Shown here: piece by piece, positions 1-7,049 of the stretch
How positions within the stretch are numbered: the stretch's first letter is position 1
Layout: each line of letters begins with the position of its first letter
DNA from: an uncultured Eubacteriales bacterium
GTDB taxonomy: Bacteria > Bacillota > Clostridia > UMGS1810
Length of the DNA: 11,322 bases
Direction of reading: 5' to 3'
Assembly (NCBI GenBank): GCA_900555295.1
Contig: USKN01000041.1
Span: 1-11,322, forward strand
Position numbers and translations under genes: made by a program
The notes under the pieces: model-generated
Seen by the model: the letters and a program-made list of their open reading frames with translations, nothing else
The model's database searches: none
Told to the model about the DNA's origin: nothing

Positions 1-2
1 CA

Positions 3-530
3 GTCAGCGATCTTGCAGATTTCGTCACCTGTCACGAATCATTCTTTCTGCAAATGATTGGAAAGCGACAATCTGCGGGGAAAGATCAGAATATCCGATC
101 TGTCAAATCAGATATTGCTAATGAAAAGCACCGTATCGATGAAATCGACCAGTTGATCGCCAAGCTCTATGAGGATAATTTTGCGGGCAAGCTGTCTGAC
201 GAGCGTTATTCCCGTATGGCAGCAAAGTACGAAAAAGAGCAGGCAGAGCTACTACAATCCGTCAGCACGAAGGAAAAAGAGCTGGCCGAACTCGAACGGG
301 AGAGCGTGGATATTCGACTTTTGCTGGCAGGACTCAGGGAGTACTCCAGCATGGAAGCGCTCACGCCGGAGGTGGTCAATAAGATCATCAAGCGGATCGA
401 GGTTCACAACAGTGAAATGGTGAACGGGCATAAGCGGGTGAGCATTGACATCTACTTTACCGGTGTCGGACTTGTAGACCTTGCAACCATAAAGGAAATG
501 CTTGCTATCGCAGAATCGTCAAGGCCGTGA
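3..530 (+). CDS. Large serine recombinase, C-terminal part (5' end outside window)
   Basis: The frame is open from base 3, so this is the last 175 residues of a longer gene; the ATG at 54 is internal. Seen: a long charged, Glu/Lys-rich segment likely to form a coiled coil (about residues 25-110, including the motif KLSDERYSRMAAKYEKEQ), then a C-terminal strand-rich tail with LTPEVVNKIIKRIEVHN and IDIYFTGVGLVDL. Known: this order and these motifs are typical of the C-terminal (DUF4368-like) part of large serine recombinases of TnpX/Tn4451- and Tn1549-type elements, which excise and integrate conjugative or mobilizable elements through a serine-DNA intermediate. The catalytic resolvase domain, recombinase domain and zinc ribbon would lie upstream, so activity cannot be judged. 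GC content is clearly higher than in the rest of the window, which fits transfer. The gene ends just before a tRNA-Ser pair on the opposite strand and probably marks one end of an integrated element. Family call firm; intactness unknown. Confidence 0.85.
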   Translation, partial: VSDLADFVTCHESFFLQMIGKRQSAGKDQNIRSVKSDIANEKHRIDEIDQLIAKLYEDNFAGKLSDERYSRMAAKYEKEQAELLQSVSTKEKELAELERESVDIRLLLAGLREYSSMEALTPEVVNKIIKRIEVHNSEMVNGHKRVSIDIYFTGVGLVDLATIKEMLAIAESSRP

Positions 531-543
531 TCTACCGCAGAAA

Positions 544-587
544 GAGAAAAGGCCGCAGCCTCCATAGCAGAGGTTGCGACCAATCTC
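544..587. repeat. Imperfect hairpin just after the recombinase gene
   Basis: The 12-base arm 551-562 (GGCCGCAGCCTC) pairs with 570-581 (GAGGTTGCGACC) with one C-A mismatch and one G-T wobble around a 7-base loop. GAGA at 544-547 and TCTC at 584-587 can extend the stem beyond a small internal loop. It lies 21 bases after the recombinase stop. No U-tract follows, so it is a weak or factor-aided terminator at best. It could instead be an inverted repeat near the mobile-element end. Function uncertain. Confidence 0.4.
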
Positions 588-648
588 TCATAAGAAAATA
601 CATCCTTATGAACGGAAACGGTTATTTCAAGCGGTTTTCGGGCATAGA

Positions 649-689
649 AAAAGTCCACCGTAATTCTATCAAAATTACGGTGGACTTTT
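649..689 (-). terminator. Rho-independent terminator of the tRNA-Ser operon
   Basis: A perfect 17-bp inverted repeat (649-665 with 673-689, 7-base loop) with core AGTCCACCGTAATT. Read on the minus strand it ends in CTTTTT, the expected terminator shape. It starts immediately at the 3' CCA of tRNA-Ser(GCT), and the outermost base is shared with that CCA. On the plus strand it is followed by only four Ts, so it may also stop reads coming out of the recombinase gene, but less efficiently. Confidence 0.85.
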
Positions 690-778
690 GGCGGAGAAGA
701 TGGGATTTGAACCCATGCGCCGGTTACCCGACCTACTCCCTTAGCAGGGGAGCCCCTTCACCACTTGGGTACTTCTCC
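689..778 (-). tRNA. tRNA-Ser (anticodon GCT)
   Basis: On the minus strand the gene begins GGAGAAGT and ends CTTCTCC-G-CCA, giving a perfect 7-bp acceptor stem, discriminator G and an encoded CCA (base complements 689-691). The anticodon stem CTCCC/GGGAG closes loop CTGCTAA, so the anticodon is GCT (complement of 743-745), reading AGC/AGU codons. The T arm ATGGG-TTCAAAT-CCCAT is clear. A long variable arm (AGGTCGGGTAACCGGC region) marks a class II tRNA, as expected for serine. Total length is 90 nt. It is the second gene of a two-tRNA transcript and is followed directly by a terminator. Confidence 0.97.
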
Positions 779-801
779 ATGGTGAAAATAAAAGAAAAAT
801 G

Positions 802-890
802 TGGCGGAGAGGAAGAGATTCGAACTCTTGGTCCCTTACGAGATCACTAGTTTTCAAGACTAGCTCCTTAAACCACTCGGACACCTCTCC
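802..890 (-). tRNA. tRNA-Ser (anticodon TGA)
   Basis: On the minus strand the gene runs GGAGAGG ... CCTCTCC-G-CCA, with a perfect 7-bp acceptor stem and an encoded CCA. The anticodon stem CTAGT/ACTAG closes loop CTTGAAA, so the anticodon is TGA (complement of 854-856), reading UCA and wobbling to other UCN codons. The T arm AAGAG-TTCGAAT-CTCTT is clear, and the long variable arm is that of a class II serine tRNA. Length is 89 nt. It is first in the two-gene tRNA operon, with 23 bases between it and tRNA-Ser(GCT) and a near-consensus promoter upstream. Confidence 0.97.
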
Positions 891-932
891 GTATTTTTAT
901 TTGCCGCAATTGTTTTTTCAAGCTACCCGAAT

Positions 933-961
933 ATAATACCATATTTATAAGTATTTGTCAA
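933..961 (-). promoter_or_regulatory. Promoter of the tRNA-Ser operon
   Basis: On the minus strand, a consensus -35 TTGACA (complement of 956-961) and a near-consensus -10 TATTAT (complement of 933-938) are separated by exactly 17 bases. The predicted start is near 926, about 35 bases before the first tRNA. This is a strong sigma-A-type promoter, as usual for stable RNA genes. Confidence 0.88.
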
Positions 962-1024
962 CCCTTTTTGCCCAAAAAAATTAAAAAATCGCAAAAAAGT
1001 TTAAATACAGTAAATATAATAAGC

Positions 1025-1062
1025 AAAAACGGCTCGGTTTAAATTATAAACCAAACCGTTTT
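1025..1062 (-). terminator. Terminator downstream of fucI
   Basis: The 16-base arms 1026-1041 and 1047-1062 form a stem around a 5-base loop. Read on the minus strand the two odd positions become G-U wobbles, so the RNA stem is fully paired. On the plus strand they are C-A mismatches. The minus reading ends in CCGTTTTTG. Both points assign the terminator to fucI, whose stop codon is about 25 bases upstream. The rest of the 891-1086 gap is AT-rich and shows no gene. Confidence 0.85.
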
Positions 1063-1086
1063 ATTTATTGCTTTATTTATTTTATC

Positions 1087-2889
1087 TTATCTTATATTTT
1101 TATACATAGGTCCGTAAGCCTTACAAGCTCTGAAATCTTGTCCCTCTTTATCCATACCGAAAGCGTTCCAGCTTGCGGGACGGTATATTTCATCTTCGGG
1201 TACATTGTGCATACATACGGGAATTCTGAGCATTGAGCAAAGAGTAATAACATCGGCGCCTATATGTCCGTAGCTTATTGCTCCGTGGTTTGCTCCCCAA
1301 TTATTCATAACGTCATATGAGGTCTTAAATGCACCTTTACCAGTAATTCTCGGTGCAAACCAAGTGCAGGGCCAAGTATAATCGGTGCGTTTCCAAAGTA
1401 TATCCGATACTTCATCGGGAAGATTTACCGTCCAGCCCTCGGCAATCTGCATTACGGGGCCCAAACCTTTAACAAGGTTAAGACGCATCATTGTTGCGGG
1501 CATTTCACTGCGTGTAATAAATCTCGATGAGAAACCGCCGCCTCTGAAATATCCTTTATCGGCAGCATTCCAGGTTGTTGCTTTAAGGCAAGCCTCCATA
1601 TCGTTTTCGGTCATTTCCCAGAACGGTTTAATTACGCCGTTGCCGTCTTTATCTTTAACTTCGCCGCAAGCGTCTATGCAAGCCGCACCCGAGTTAATAA
1701 GGTGAATAAATCCGCCGGCATCCTTTGCAACACCCTCAAGGTCGTATCCTGTAGCTTTTTTTACCGCCTCGGGGCTCCAATATGTACGTACATCGGCAAA
1801 AATTTGAGCTGTTCCCGTTAATAATTTACCAAACAGCATACAAACACCGTTTAATGTATCGTTTTCGGTTGCAAGAATGTACGGTTCACGTGCGCCGTTC
1901 CAATCGAATGATGAGTTAAGCATTGATTCGGGGAAGTCGCAGTTGGGGTAAAAGTCTGTCCATTGGCGCTGACCCTGAAAACCGCCGGCAATGGCATTGT
2001 GACCTACCATTTCTTCTTCACATCCCTCAGGAAGGTTTTTGTTGCCGTTGTACAAATCTTTGATTATGCACATCATTTTAACAACAAATTCCCAGGATTG
2101 CTCTTTCTTTTCATCTGTTTCACGAACAAATTCGGGATTTTTATCAAATCCTTCGGGGCAGTTTTTCTTTGTCCATGCAAGGGCTTTTTCAAACTCCGCT
2201 TTATCGTAAATGCCCTCCGACATTCGTCTTATTATTTCTACCTCGTCAACCGACTCCACTCTCATACCGAGGTATTCTTCAAAAAATTCGCTGTTTATAA
2301 TTGAGCCGCCTATGCCCATTGTTATGGAACCTATTTGCAGGTACGATTTACCGCGCATTGTTGCAACTGCAACAGCCGCTTTTGCAAAGCGTAAAATTTT
2401 CTTTTGTACATCTTCGGGAATTGACGTATCATCTGCATCCTGAACATCGTGTCCGTAAATTCCGAATGCGGGCAATCCTTTTTGTGCGTGTGACGCAAGT
2501 ACCGAAGCCAGGTATACCGCACCTGGTCTTTCTGTGCCGTTAAATCCCCATACGCCTTTTATTGTCATTGGGTCCATATCCATTGTTTCGGAGCCGTAGC
2601 ACCAGCAGGGAGTTACGGTAAGAGTAATATCAACGCCTGCTTTTTTAAATTTATCGGCACAAGCCGCAGCTTCGGGTACACGTCCGATTGTTGTATCGGC
2701 TATAATTACCTTTACTGGTTCGCCGTTTGAGTATCTTAAATTGTCCTCAATAAGTTTTGCCGCCGATTTTGCCATATTCATTGTTTGTTCTTCAAGCGAT
2801 TCTCTAACCTTAAGCGGACCACGTCTGCCGTCAATGGTCGGACGTATTCCGATTACGGGATAATCGCCTATTAATCTGCTTTTTGCCAT
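1087..2889 (-). CDS. fucI: L-fucose isomerase
   Basis: A cytoplasmic Mn2+-dependent aldose-ketose isomerase converting L-fucose to L-fuculose; the family also acts on D-arabinose. The protein is 600 residues against 591 for E. coli FucI, and is recognisable end to end: GIRPTIDGRR near residue 14, RESLEEQTMNMAK (29-41), TPCWCYGSETMDMDP (93-107), WGFNGTERPGAVYLAS (114-129), IYGHDVQDADDTSIP (144-158), LNSSFDWNG (324-332). The three metal/catalytic residues of the E. coli enzyme (Glu337, Asp361, His528) correspond to Glu342 (ATENDTLNG), Asp366 (FADVRTYW) and His535 (WGANHG), so it should be active. The start ATG has a strong AAGGAGG site (complement of 2899-2905). The gene is transcribed alone, divergently from an AraC-type regulator, and ends at a terminator. 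Fuculokinase and fuculose-phosphate aldolase are not in the window and must be elsewhere if the pathway is complete. Product call very secure. Confidence 0.98.
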   Translation of the reverse strand: MAKSRLIGDYPVIGIRPTIDGRRGPLKVRESLEEQTMNMAKSAAKLIEDNLRYSNGEPVKVIIADTTIGRVPEAAACADKFKKAGVDITLTVTPCWCYGSETMDMDPMTIKGVWGFNGTERPGAVYLASVLASHAQKGLPAFGIYGHDVQDADDTSIPEDVQKKILRFAKAAVAVATMRGKSYLQIGSITMGIGGSIINSEFFEEYLGMRVESVDEVEIIRRMSEGIYDKAEFEKALAWTKKNCPEGFDKNPEFVRETDEKKEQSWEFVVKMMCIIKDLYNGNKNLPEGCEEEMVGHNAIAGGFQGQRQWTDFYPNCDFPESMLNSSFDWNGAREPYILATENDTLNGVCMLFGKLLTGTAQIFADVRTYWSPEAVKKATGYDLEGVAKDAGGFIHLINSGAACIDACGEVKDKDGNGVIKPFWEMTENDMEACLKATTWNAADKGYFRGGGFSSRFITRSEMPATMMRLNLVKGLGPVMQIAEGWTVNLPDEVSDILWKRTDYTWPCTWFAPRITGKGAFKTSYDVMNNWGANHGAISYGHIGADVITLCSMLRIPVCMHNVPEDEIYRPASWNAFGMDKEGQDFRACKAYGPMYKNIR

Positions 2890-2905
2890 ATTTGTAATCC
2901 TCCTT

Positions 2906-2990
2906 AAATAAATTTGTTTATAATATAATTATATACTTGCATTTGTGTATATTCTTGTGTTATAATAGATAAAAGTATAAAAATATTCAG
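2906..2990. promoter_or_regulatory. Divergent control region between fucI and the AraC-type regulator
   Basis: For the rightward regulator gene, -35 TTGCAT (2937-2942) and -10 TATAAT (2961-2966) are 18 bases apart. For fucI, AT-rich -10-like hexamers exist on the minus strand (TATAAT or TATATT near 2920-2935) but no good -35, which fits a promoter needing an activator. Two direct TTGTGT repeats (2943-2948 and 2955-2960), 12 bases or about one helical turn apart, lie between the rightward -35 and -10 and upstream of the fucI -10. They are plausible half-sites for an AraC-type protein. A perfect AT palindrome sits at 2923-2934. The rightward promoter is well supported; the operator and fucI promoter are tentative. 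Confidence 0.6.
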
Positions 2991-3003
2991 ATGAGGTGGT
3001 TGA

Positions 3004-3852
3004 ATGAGCTACAATGAATTAAAACAGCACGGAAGTGCCGAATTTCCGATAGAACTGTACCGTATAGATAAAAATCACCCAAAATACGAAATGGCATATC
3101 ATTGGCACACTGAGTTTGAGATTATACGTATTTTATCGGGAAGCCTTAAAATAATGCTCAATTACAACGAAATACTTGCAAAAAAGGGTGATATAATATT
3201 TGTTAACAGCGAAACGGTTCACGGTGCCGTGCCGCTTGACTGCGTATATGAATGCGTTGTTTTCAGCAACGAACTCCTTTACAAGCCCGACAGCGAATAT
3301 AACGATTTTTTTGATAATTTGCTAAATCACAACATATATATTTATGAGCAGCTTAACAATGCTCCGATTGAATTTGTCGGTTTTGTTAATACTGTGTTTG
3401 ACGCTTTGCTTAACAGGCAAAAAGGGTACAAGTATATTGTTATGGGCGCATTGTACAATATATTTGCGGTGATTGTAAATTACGGTCTGTACGGCGAGGG
3501 AAGCAAAATAGTAAACAGTCGTAATGCAAAAAATGTTTTAAAAATCAAAAAAGCGCTTGCTTATATGAGAAGCAGTTACGACAGCCAGCTTACATTAAGC
3601 GATATTTCAAAGCGGGCGGGAATATCCGATAAATATTTTTGTGCTTTTTTTAAGCAAATGACCGACCAAAGCCCTTTTGAATATCTTACAAATTACAGAA
3701 TTGAGCGTGCGGCACGTAAGCTTATAAATACCGATTTATCGGTAACCGCCATTGCGTTTGAATGCGGTTTTAACGATTTGAGCTACTTTATAAAAACTTT
3801 TAAAAAGGTTAAGGGTGTTACCCCAAAATGTTTCAGAAACAATATGATGTAG
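3004..3852 (+). CDS. AraC-family transcriptional regulator (cupin sensor plus double HTH)
   Basis: The protein has 282 residues. The N-terminal half is a cupin-type sugar-sensing/dimerisation domain (about 20-85) with HWHTEFEI at 33-40, a G-D-I-I-F-V turn at 62-67 and VHG at 72-74. The C-terminal 100 residues are the AraC/XylS DNA-binding domain: first helix-turn-helix LTLSDISKRAGISDKYF (196-212), second SVTAIAFECGFNDLSYFIKTF (246-266), then the family signature KVKGVTPKCFR. It starts at an ATG 4 bases after GAGGTGG (2993-2999). It faces away from fucI across a 114-base shared control region. By the usual logic of divergent regulators it probably senses fucose or a related sugar and switches fucI, perhaps with other sugar genes elsewhere. 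The ligand is inferred from position only. No clear terminator follows the gene. Confidence 0.93.
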   Translation: MSYNELKQHGSAEFPIELYRIDKNHPKYEMAYHWHTEFEIIRILSGSLKIMLNYNEILAKKGDIIFVNSETVHGAVPLDCVYECVVFSNELLYKPDSEYNDFFDNLLNHNIYIYEQLNNAPIEFVGFVNTVFDALLNRQKGYKYIVMGALYNIFAVIVNYGLYGEGSKIVNSRNAKNVLKIKKALAYMRSSYDSQLTLSDISKRAGISDKYFCAFFKQMTDQSPFEYLTNYRIERAARKLINTDLSVTAIAFECGFNDLSYFIKTFKKVKGVTPKCFRNNMM

Positions 3853-4017
3853 CATATTAAGATAAAGCAAATCACACATTGCATGGCATTTTTTAAAAAC
3901 ATTTTTTTATACGTGCAATATTTCGGTACGCTTTTGACAGATAATAAAATTTAGCCAAAAAATTACCGAATTGTAATATTTTTTTAATGGAAAACTGTTT
4001 TATTTTGTCGGGAAATA
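3853..4017. other. AT-rich intergenic stretch with paired repeats, no gene
   Basis: No ORF or RNA gene is seen. TTCGGTA (3922-3928) is the exact complement of TACCGAA (3964-3970), with a 35-base loop. The stem can continue with AATAT (3917-3921) against ATATT (3976-3980) across a 5-base bulge. TGCAATATTT (3914-3923) is also nearly repeated in direct orientation as TGTAATATTT (3972-3981). ATTGCAT near 3889 can pair weakly with GTGCAAT near 3913. None has a proper terminator U-tract. An isolated TTGACA (3934-3939) has no matching -10. Confidence 0.4.
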
Positions 4018-4026
4018 TGATATAAT
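4018..4026 (+). promoter_or_regulatory. Extended -10 promoter of the activase operon
   Basis: A consensus TATAAT (4021-4026) is preceded by TGA (4018-4020), the extended -10 TGn motif that can replace a good -35. At 17-20 bases upstream there are only T-rich hexamers. The predicted transcript start near 4033 leaves about 14 bases before the ATG at 4047 and about 32 before the ATG at 4065, which favours 4065 as the real start. Confidence 0.6.
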
Positions 4027-4064
4027 TAAGAGAAATATTTTAACATATGAAGTTAGGTGATATA

Positions 4065-7043
4065 ATGCTTGATAATATCCGATTTGGCAATGCCGATATT
4101 ACAACCGTGGGAATTGACGTAGGCTCAACAACCGTTAAAGCGGTTGTAATAAAAGACGGCAAAATAGTATTTAACTGCTATGAACGCCATATGTCGGCTG
4201 TACGTGCCAAAACAATAGAAGTAATTAAAAGAATAAAAAATTATTTGGACGGCGAATTTAAAATTGTAATTTCGGGTTCGGCGGGAATAGGTATTGCACA
4301 GGCGGCATCGCTTACATTTATACAGGAAGTGTACGCTACAAGCGAGGCGTTAAAAATAGTTGCGCCCGATACGGATGTGGCAATAGAGCTTGGTGGAGAG
4401 GACGCAAAGGTTATATTTTTTCGCGGTGTTACCGATTCGCGTATGAACGGCAGCTGTGCCGGCGGTACGGGTGCATTTATCGACCAAATGGCAACTTTGC
4501 TCAATATTGACAATACAACGCTTGATAAATTAAGCCTTGAACACACAAAAATATATCCTATCGCGTCAAGATGCGGTGTGTTTGCCAAAACCGATATTCA
4601 GCCGCTTATTAATCAGGGTGCATTAAAATCGGATATAGCTGCAAGTATATATCAGGCGGTTGTAAACCAAACAATATCCGGGCTTGTGCAGGGATACGAA
4701 ATAAAAGGCAAAGTAATGTTTTTGGGCGGTCCGCTGTATCATTTGCACGGTTTGAGGGAACGTTTTGCCGAAACTTTAAAATTAAGTAAAGAAAATGCGG
4801 TGTTTCCCGAATACGGTCTTATAACGGTGGCTTTGGGCTGTGCGGCGTATGCGGCAAAAATACCCGAGACAACAACATACGAAAAACTTATTTCGGCACT
4901 TGAAAATGCAGATAATGCCGATGATACTGCCGGCAGAATGGAGCCTCTTTTTAAAGATGATAAAGAGTATGAAGAGTTTGTGCACCGTCACAGCTCATTT
5001 AATGTACCGAGTACAAATATAGAAACGTATACGGGCAACGCTTATTTGGGTATAGATTGCGGAAGTACAACCACAAAAATGGTACTGCTCGATGAAAATG
5101 ACGGAATACTTTATTCTTATTACAGTTCAAATAAAGGTAATCCGCTGGACGTTATAAAAAAATGCCTTTTGCAAATTTATGATTTGTGCGGCGACAGAAT
5201 TAAAATAAAATCATCGGCTGTTACGGGATACGGTGAAGAGCTTACTTGCCACGCTTTTGGTATAGATTCGGGCATTGTTGAAACAATGGCACACTTTTAT
5301 GCGGCACGTCATTTTAATCCGCAAGTTGATTTTATATTGGATATAGGCGGACAAGACATTAAATGCTTTAAAATACGAAATAACGCTGTAGACAGCATTA
5401 TGCTTAACGAGGCTTGTTCATCAGGCTGCGGTTCGTTTATAGAAACATTTGCCAATCTTGCGGGGTATGACGCAAAAGAGTTTGCAAAAATAGCATTAAA
5501 AGCAAAAAATCCCGTTGACCTCGGTTCAAGATGCACGGTATTTATGAACAGTTCGGTTAAACAGGCGCAAAAAGACGGTGCGGACATAGCCGATATATCG
5601 GCAGGACTTTCGATAAGTGTTGTTAAAAACGCAATATACAAAGTTATACGTGCAAACAGTGCGTCGGAACTCGGCAAAAACATTGTGGTTCAAGGCGGAA
5701 CATTTTTAAATGACGCGGTACTCAGAAGTTTTGAAAAAGAGCTTGGCTCAAATGTAATACGTCCGTCAATTGCAGGGCTTATGGGTGCATACGGTGCCGC
5801 GCTTTATGCAAAAGGTCTTAAAGCAAAAAAATCGGCATTAATAGGCAAAAAAGGTCTTGAAAATTTTTCGCATACCGTTAAGGCGGTAAACTGTAACGGC
5901 TGTGAAAACCATTGCAATTTAACGGTTAATATATTCTCCGACGGCAAGCGTTTTATATCTGGTAACAAATGCGATAAGGGAGCCGGAGTTTCAAACAGCA
6001 ACTCAAAACTTCCCAATTTGTACGAATATAAGCGCAAACAGCTTGAACAAATAAAAAACATCCGTGTAACGGACGGCGATAACGCAAAAATTAAAATAGG
6101 TATACCTATGGCACTTTCGGTTTACGAACTTGCACCGTTGTGGCAAGAACTTTTTACACAGCTTGGGTTTGATGTTGTATTTACGGATTTTTCAACGCAC
6201 AAAACATATGTAAAGGGACAGCACACAATACCGTCCGATACGGTATGCTATCCCGCCAAACTTATGCACGGACATATTCAATTGTTGCTTGAACAAAACG
6301 TTAACGCGGTATTTTATCCGTGTCTGACATATAATTTTGATGAACAAACGGGTGATAATCATTACAACTGCCCTGTTGTTGCGTATTACTCGGAATTGCT
6401 GCGTGCAAATATAAAAGCGCTTGAAAAAACAACGTTTCTTGCACCGTATTTAAATATAAACAACCGCAAGGAGTTTTCAAAAGAAATATATAAATTAATA
6501 AAAGAAAAACTTCCCGATGCCGAAAATATAACGTACAGGCGGGTATACTCTGCTGTGGGAAAAGCCCTTGACAAATACTCGGAGTATATGAACGGCATTG
6601 TACGCGAGGGTGAAAGAGCAATAAATTATGCACGTGAAAACGGCAAAAGAATTGTGGTGCTTGCGGGACGACCGTATCATACCGACCCCGAAATATGCCA
6701 TATGATAGATAAATTAACAACATCTTTGGGATTTGTGGTAATAAGTGAAGATTGTCTTACAAAACGGGGTAAAAAACCCGGTGTAGATGTACTTAACCAA
6801 TGGACATACCACGCGAGATTGTATAATGCCGCAATATATGCGTCAAACCACAAAGACACCGAATTGGTTCAGCTTGTTTCGTTTGGCTGCGGAATAGACG
6901 CAATTACAACCGATGAAGTTAAAACACTGCTTGAAAGCAAAGGTAAAATATATACCGAACTTAAAATTGATGAAATTAACAATCTCGGCGCAGTTAAAAT
7001 AAGACTCAGAAGTCTTATGGCGGCGCTTGAGGACAGGGGGTAA
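4065..7043 (+). CDS. Double BadF/HgdC-type activase ATPase fused to an HgdB/DUF2229-like module
   Basis: A relative of the activator of 2-hydroxyacyl-CoA dehydratase, which uses ATP hydrolysis to push a low-potential electron onto a partner Fe-S enzyme. Start 4065 is chosen for AGGTGA at 4055-4060; ATG 4047, with no ribosome site, would add six residues. The 992 residues hold four parts. (1) An ASKHA ATPase domain, ~14-262: phosphate loop GIDVGSTTVK, IELGGEDAK, Cys131 (SCAGGTGAF), Cys170 (SRCGVFAKTD). (2) A second ASKHA domain, ~327-581: GIDCGSTTTK, LDIGGQDIK, Cys451 (ACSSGCGSF), Cys490 (SRCTVFMNSS). The two cysteines per domain match the pair binding the inter-subunit [4Fe-4S] cluster in the HgdC homodimer, so one chain could mimic the dimer. 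(3) A cysteine cluster, Cys610-x2-Cys613-x3-Cys617 plus Cys636. (4) A DUF2229/HgdB-like module, ~676 to the end, with DTVCYPAKLMHGH and SFGCGID. First gene of a six-gene run; the next gene is in the same frame after one stop. Substrate unknown. Confidence 0.88.
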   Translation: MLDNIRFGNADITTVGIDVGSTTVKAVVIKDGKIVFNCYERHMSAVRAKTIEVIKRIKNYLDGEFKIVISGSAGIGIAQAASLTFIQEVYATSEALKIVAPDTDVAIELGGEDAKVIFFRGVTDSRMNGSCAGGTGAFIDQMATLLNIDNTTLDKLSLEHTKIYPIASRCGVFAKTDIQPLINQGALKSDIAASIYQAVVNQTISGLVQGYEIKGKVMFLGGPLYHLHGLRERFAETLKLSKENAVFPEYGLITVALGCAAYAAKIPETTTYEKLISALENADNADDTAGRMEPLFKDDKEYEEFVHRHSSFNVPSTNIETYTGNAYLGIDCGSTTTKMVLLDENDGILYSYYSSNKGNPLDVIKKCLLQIYDLCGDRIKIKSSAVTGYGEELTCHAFGIDSGIVETMAHFYAARHFNPQVDFILDIGGQDIKCFKIRNNAVDSIMLNEACSSGCGSFIETFANLAGYDAKEFAKIALKAKNPVDLGSRCTVFMNSSVKQAQKDGADIADISAGLSISVVKNAIYKVIRANSASELGKNIVVQGGTFLNDAVLRSFEKELGSNVIRPSIAGLMGAYGAALYAKGLKAKKSALIGKKGLENFSHTVKAVNCNGCENHCNLTVNIFSDGKRFISGNKCDKGAGVSNSNSKLPNLYEYKRKQLEQIKNIRVTDGDNAKIKIGIPMALSVYELAPLWQELFTQLGFDVVFTDFSTHKTYVKGQHTIPSDTVCYPAKLMHGHIQLLLEQNVNAVFYPCLTYNFDEQTGDNHYNCPVVAYYSELLRANIKALEKTTFLAPYLNINNRKEFSKEIYKLIKEKLPDAENITYRRVYSAVGKALDKYSEYMNGIVREGERAINYARENGKRIVVLAGRPYHTDPEICHMIDKLTTSLGFVVISEDCLTKRGKKPGVDVLNQWTYHARLYNAAIYASNHKDTELVQLVSFGCGIDAITTDEVKTLLESKGKIYTELKIDEINNLGAVKIRLRSLMAALEDRG

Positions 7044-7049
7044 TTTAAT

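Noticed and set aside
527..850. 107-codon plus-strand frame across the tRNA region
   Set aside because: It runs antisense through both tRNA-Ser genes and the terminator. The translated pieces WRRRWDLNP and EEEIRTLGPL are familiar artefacts of reading tRNA genes backwards, and no ribosome site fits.
1385..2543. Several plus-strand frames of 77-113 codons inside fucI
   Set aside because: They are shadows of a gene whose whole length matches L-fucose isomerase; none has a family match or ribosome site.
3934..3945. TTGACA followed by GATAAT as a second promoter upstream of the activase operon
   Set aside because: The two hexamers are directly adjacent instead of about 17 bases apart, and no -10 lies at the correct distance.
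4047..4064. ATG 4047 as the start of the activase gene
   Set aside because: It has no ribosome site and sits only about 14 bases after the predicted transcript start; ATG 4065 has AGGTGA at proper spacing. It is not excluded if a different promoter is used.
6301..6723. 140-codon minus-strand frame inside the activase gene
   Set aside because: It lies antisense to conserved activase sequence, has no recognisable motif and has no promoter; it is a by-product of AT-rich codon use.
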